Shown here: positions 5,994 through 6,280 of the stretch, one piece after another
How the letters are laid out: each line of letters starts with the position of its first letter
Numbering within the stretch: the first letter of the stretch is position 1
Assembly: GCA_003455235.1 (NCBI GenBank)
Contig: DMRT01000262.1
Coordinates: forward strand, 1 to 6,280
Direction: 5' to 3'
Origin: Chitinophagaceae bacterium
Lineage (GTDB): Bacteria > Bacteroidota > Bacteroidia > Chitinophagales > Chitinophagaceae
DNA: 6,280 nucleotides
Notes under the pieces: model-generated
What the model saw: only the letters and a program-made list of their open reading frames with translations
Told to the model about the DNA's origin: nothing
The model's database searches: none
Position numbers and translations under genes: made by a program

Positions 5994-6010
5994 GTTAAGA
6001 GCGGGTTAAG
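5994..6010 (-). promoter_or_regulatory. CTTAAC-N5-CTTAAC direct repeat, candidate response-regulator site
   Basis: Two perfect CTTAAC hexamers on the minus strand (6010-6005 and 5999-5994) are spaced 11 bp start to start, one helical turn. OmpR/PhoB proteins bind tandem half-sites with about this period. The repeat lies roughly 23-46 bp upstream of the predicted -7 box of the kinase gene. Binding by the encoded regulator is inference. Confidence 0.4.
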
Positions 6011-6020
6011 CGCCTGCCGT

Positions 6021-6280
6021 TTACTTTCTCACTTTGCCCGGGTTTTTGGCAATGAAATCTTTCCAGTTACTGGCTTTTGCTTCCTTGCCGGGTACAACGG
6101 TCCGCTGCTGGAAATGATGACACACTGCAACCGCCAGTGCATCAGTGGCATCATAATGCCTGGGATTGTCTTTAAATGCGAGCAACTGCTGCAGCATCTT
6201 CATCACCTGCTCCTTGGCTGCATTACCGTTGCCGGTCACGCTCTGTTTTACTTTCTTAGGCGAGTATTCCTGAATCGGAA
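6021..6280 (-). CDS. ruvC: Holliday junction resolvase RuvC, C-terminal part
   Basis: The 3' end of ruvC, with its start beyond the right edge; 85 full codons are visible. RuvC is a dimeric endonuclease that cuts Holliday junctions symmetrically together with RuvAB during recombinational repair. The visible part begins PIQEYSPKKVKQSVTGNGNA, matching the conserved segment before the last helices, followed by KEQVMKMLQQLL and YDATDALAVAVCHHF. The two aspartates of the DATD core correspond to E. coli catalytic Asp138 and Asp141. The last 28 or so residues (QQRTVVPGKEAKASNWKDF and a Lys-rich end) are a short basic tail after the core fold. A GTG at 6239 is an internal valine codon, not the start. 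It ends 73 nt before the kinase gene, without a visible terminator. Confidence 0.93.
   Translation of the reverse strand, partial: PIQEYSPKKVKQSVTGNGNAAKEQVMKMLQQLLAFKDNPRHYDATDALAVAVCHHFQQRTVVPGKEAKASNWKDFIAKNPGKVRK

Noticed and set aside
6011..6020. A terminator between ruvC and the kinase gene.
   Set aside because: No hairpin with a T-run is present; the GC-rich bases here and in the adjacent direct repeat do not form a stem.

Overview
This window looks like ordinary chromosomal DNA from a Bacteroidota bacterium, most likely of the Chitinophagaceae type. The evidence is the family flavour of the proteins (TsaB ending in an EPFYLKEF-type tail, an RprY-like response regulator, Bacteroidota-style RuvC and ArsR), the lack of strong Shine-Dalgarno sequences, and several TAnnTTTG boxes, the -7 element of Bacteroidota promoters. 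I see no tRNA, rRNA, insertion sequence, CRISPR array or phage gene. The genus is inference.

Left part, minus strand: the window opens inside the 5' half of an ArsR-family repressor gene (1-174). An AT-rich gap follows (175-296), with a promoter overlapped by a 9-bp inverted repeat. Next come tsaB (297-965) and, transcribed ahead of it, a shortened 3-hydroxyacyl-CoA dehydrogenase-like gene (962-1582). These two overlap by 4 nt and probably form an operon. A 68-bp divergent promoter region (1583-1650) separates them from the plus-strand genes.

Middle, plus strand: ridA (1651-2028) overlaps a D-2-hydroxyacid dehydrogenase gene (2025-2957) by 4 nt. A good promoter match then begins inside the end of the dehydrogenase gene, followed directly by a rho-independent terminator (2989-3025), then greA (3046-3519) with its own terminator (3539-3566), then a HIT-family nucleotide-binding protein (3591-3986). 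The HIT gene converges on and overlaps the next gene by 11 nt.

Right part, minus strand: the 3' end of ruvC (6021-6280) lies upstream of a sensor histidine kinase (4676-5947) and its OmpR/PhoB-type response regulator (3976-4665), 10 nt apart. A CTTAAC direct repeat with an 11-bp period sits just upstream of the kinase gene and could be an autoregulatory site.

By function the window mixes translation fidelity (TsaB, t6A tRNA modification), transcript elongation rescue (GreA), metabolite damage control (RidA), recombination (RuvC) and envelope signalling (the two-component pair). I found no convincing new multi-gene system. The points most worth a second look are regulatory: the promoter-terminator arrangement in front of greA, the palindrome over the arsR promoter, and the direct repeat at the kinase promoter. 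The dehydrogenase-like protein that lacks its NAD-binding motif also deserves attention.
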